From: Lepidostoma basale
Taxonomy: Eukaryota; Arthropoda; Insecta; Trichoptera; Lepidostomatidae
NCBI GenBank assembly: GCA_022606425.2
Contig: JAHDVF020001567.1
Span: forward strand, 95,308 to 159,307
Direction of reading: 5' to 3'
Length of the DNA stretch: 64,000 nucleotides
The position numbers were made by a program, and so were the translations under genes. Each line of letters opens with the position of its first letter. Within the stretch, counting starts at the first letter, position 1. Below, one piece after another: positions 63,899 through 64,000 of the stretch. Under the pieces are notes generated by a model, which was given only the letters and a program-made list of their open reading frames with translations, was not told where the DNA came from and did not search any database.

Positions 63899-64000
63899 AA
63901 TAAGACTAAAATAAAACTCTGTTCTATAAAGTTTCGTAATTTTTAATGACATTATTAAATTAAACATGCCATTCCCATAAAATACTCCTATAATTAAACA

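Noticed and set aside
1..64000. An autonomous Penelope-like element
   Set aside because: No frame shows the Penelope reverse transcriptase or a GIY-YIG endonuclease; the reverse transcriptases seen here belong to LINEs.

Overview
The window is eukaryotic, AT-rich nuclear DNA, very probably from an insect. The evidence is an intact cecropia-type mariner with TA target duplications, many 5'-truncated non-LTR retrotransposons with microsatellite tails, two tRNA-derived SINE families, hAT, pogo/Tigger and other Tc1/mariner-superfamily remnants, and one arthropod-style TATA/initiator promoter. There are no bacterial operons, and I can support no host protein-coding exon. Almost every long open frame is a decayed transposon or the antisense of one. 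The window therefore reads as an intergenic or intronic transposon graveyard with a few low-repeat blocks between.

Layout. 0-3 kb: inverted-repeat elements carrying hammerhead-ribozyme motifs, plus LINE ends. 3.7-9.7 kb: LINE fragments, a three-layer nested hAT, tRNA-SINEs. 10-13.2 kb: more hammerhead palindromes. 13.8-15.3 kb: a 17-copy minisatellite with a 92-bp unit. 15.3-16.5 kb: LINE pieces. 17.4-20.5 kb: a hammerhead palindrome, a broken mariner and a full-length mariner (19253-20540). 20.7-33.2 kb: a dense field of one LINE family (here family T, ending in TTAG repeats) in both orientations, with other LINEs nested among them. 33.4-34.45 kb: a second minisatellite, 48-bp monomers in a 192-bp higher-order repeat. 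34.8-42.1 kb: nested LINE families and a CR1/L2-like LINE end. 43-47.4 kb: mostly low-repeat DNA with an LTR-like promoter at 46.07 kb. 47.4-54.9 kb: palindromes, Tc1-like and LINE fragments. 55.1-57.3 kb: low-repeat DNA and an AT-rich palindrome. 57.4-58.8 kb: a GC-rich LTR-like block. 58.8-64 kb: palindromes, a pogo-like insertion, LINE and SINE ends.

Family names used here are labels for this window only. T: LINE with a (TTAG)n or (TTG)n 3' tail. G: LINE with a (GAA)n tail. W: LINE whose end encodes an RWAGHVAR-like motif. X: LINE end with a (TTTGA)n tail. R: RTE-like LINE and its derived 3' end. S: short composite element sharing T's 3' end. HH: palindromic elements with hammerhead motifs.

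The most interesting system is HH. At least eight sequence families share one architecture: CTGANGA, one extra base, a stem II hairpin, GAAA, a self-complementary stem III, then TC or TT. Most are arranged as two inverted arms, and several share a 3' tail motif. Some families replace C3 and G8 of the ribozyme core together by U3 and A8. Hammerheads of this general type are known from Penelope-like and retrozyme-like retroelements. No Penelope reverse transcriptase is visible here, so the copies are probably non-autonomous.
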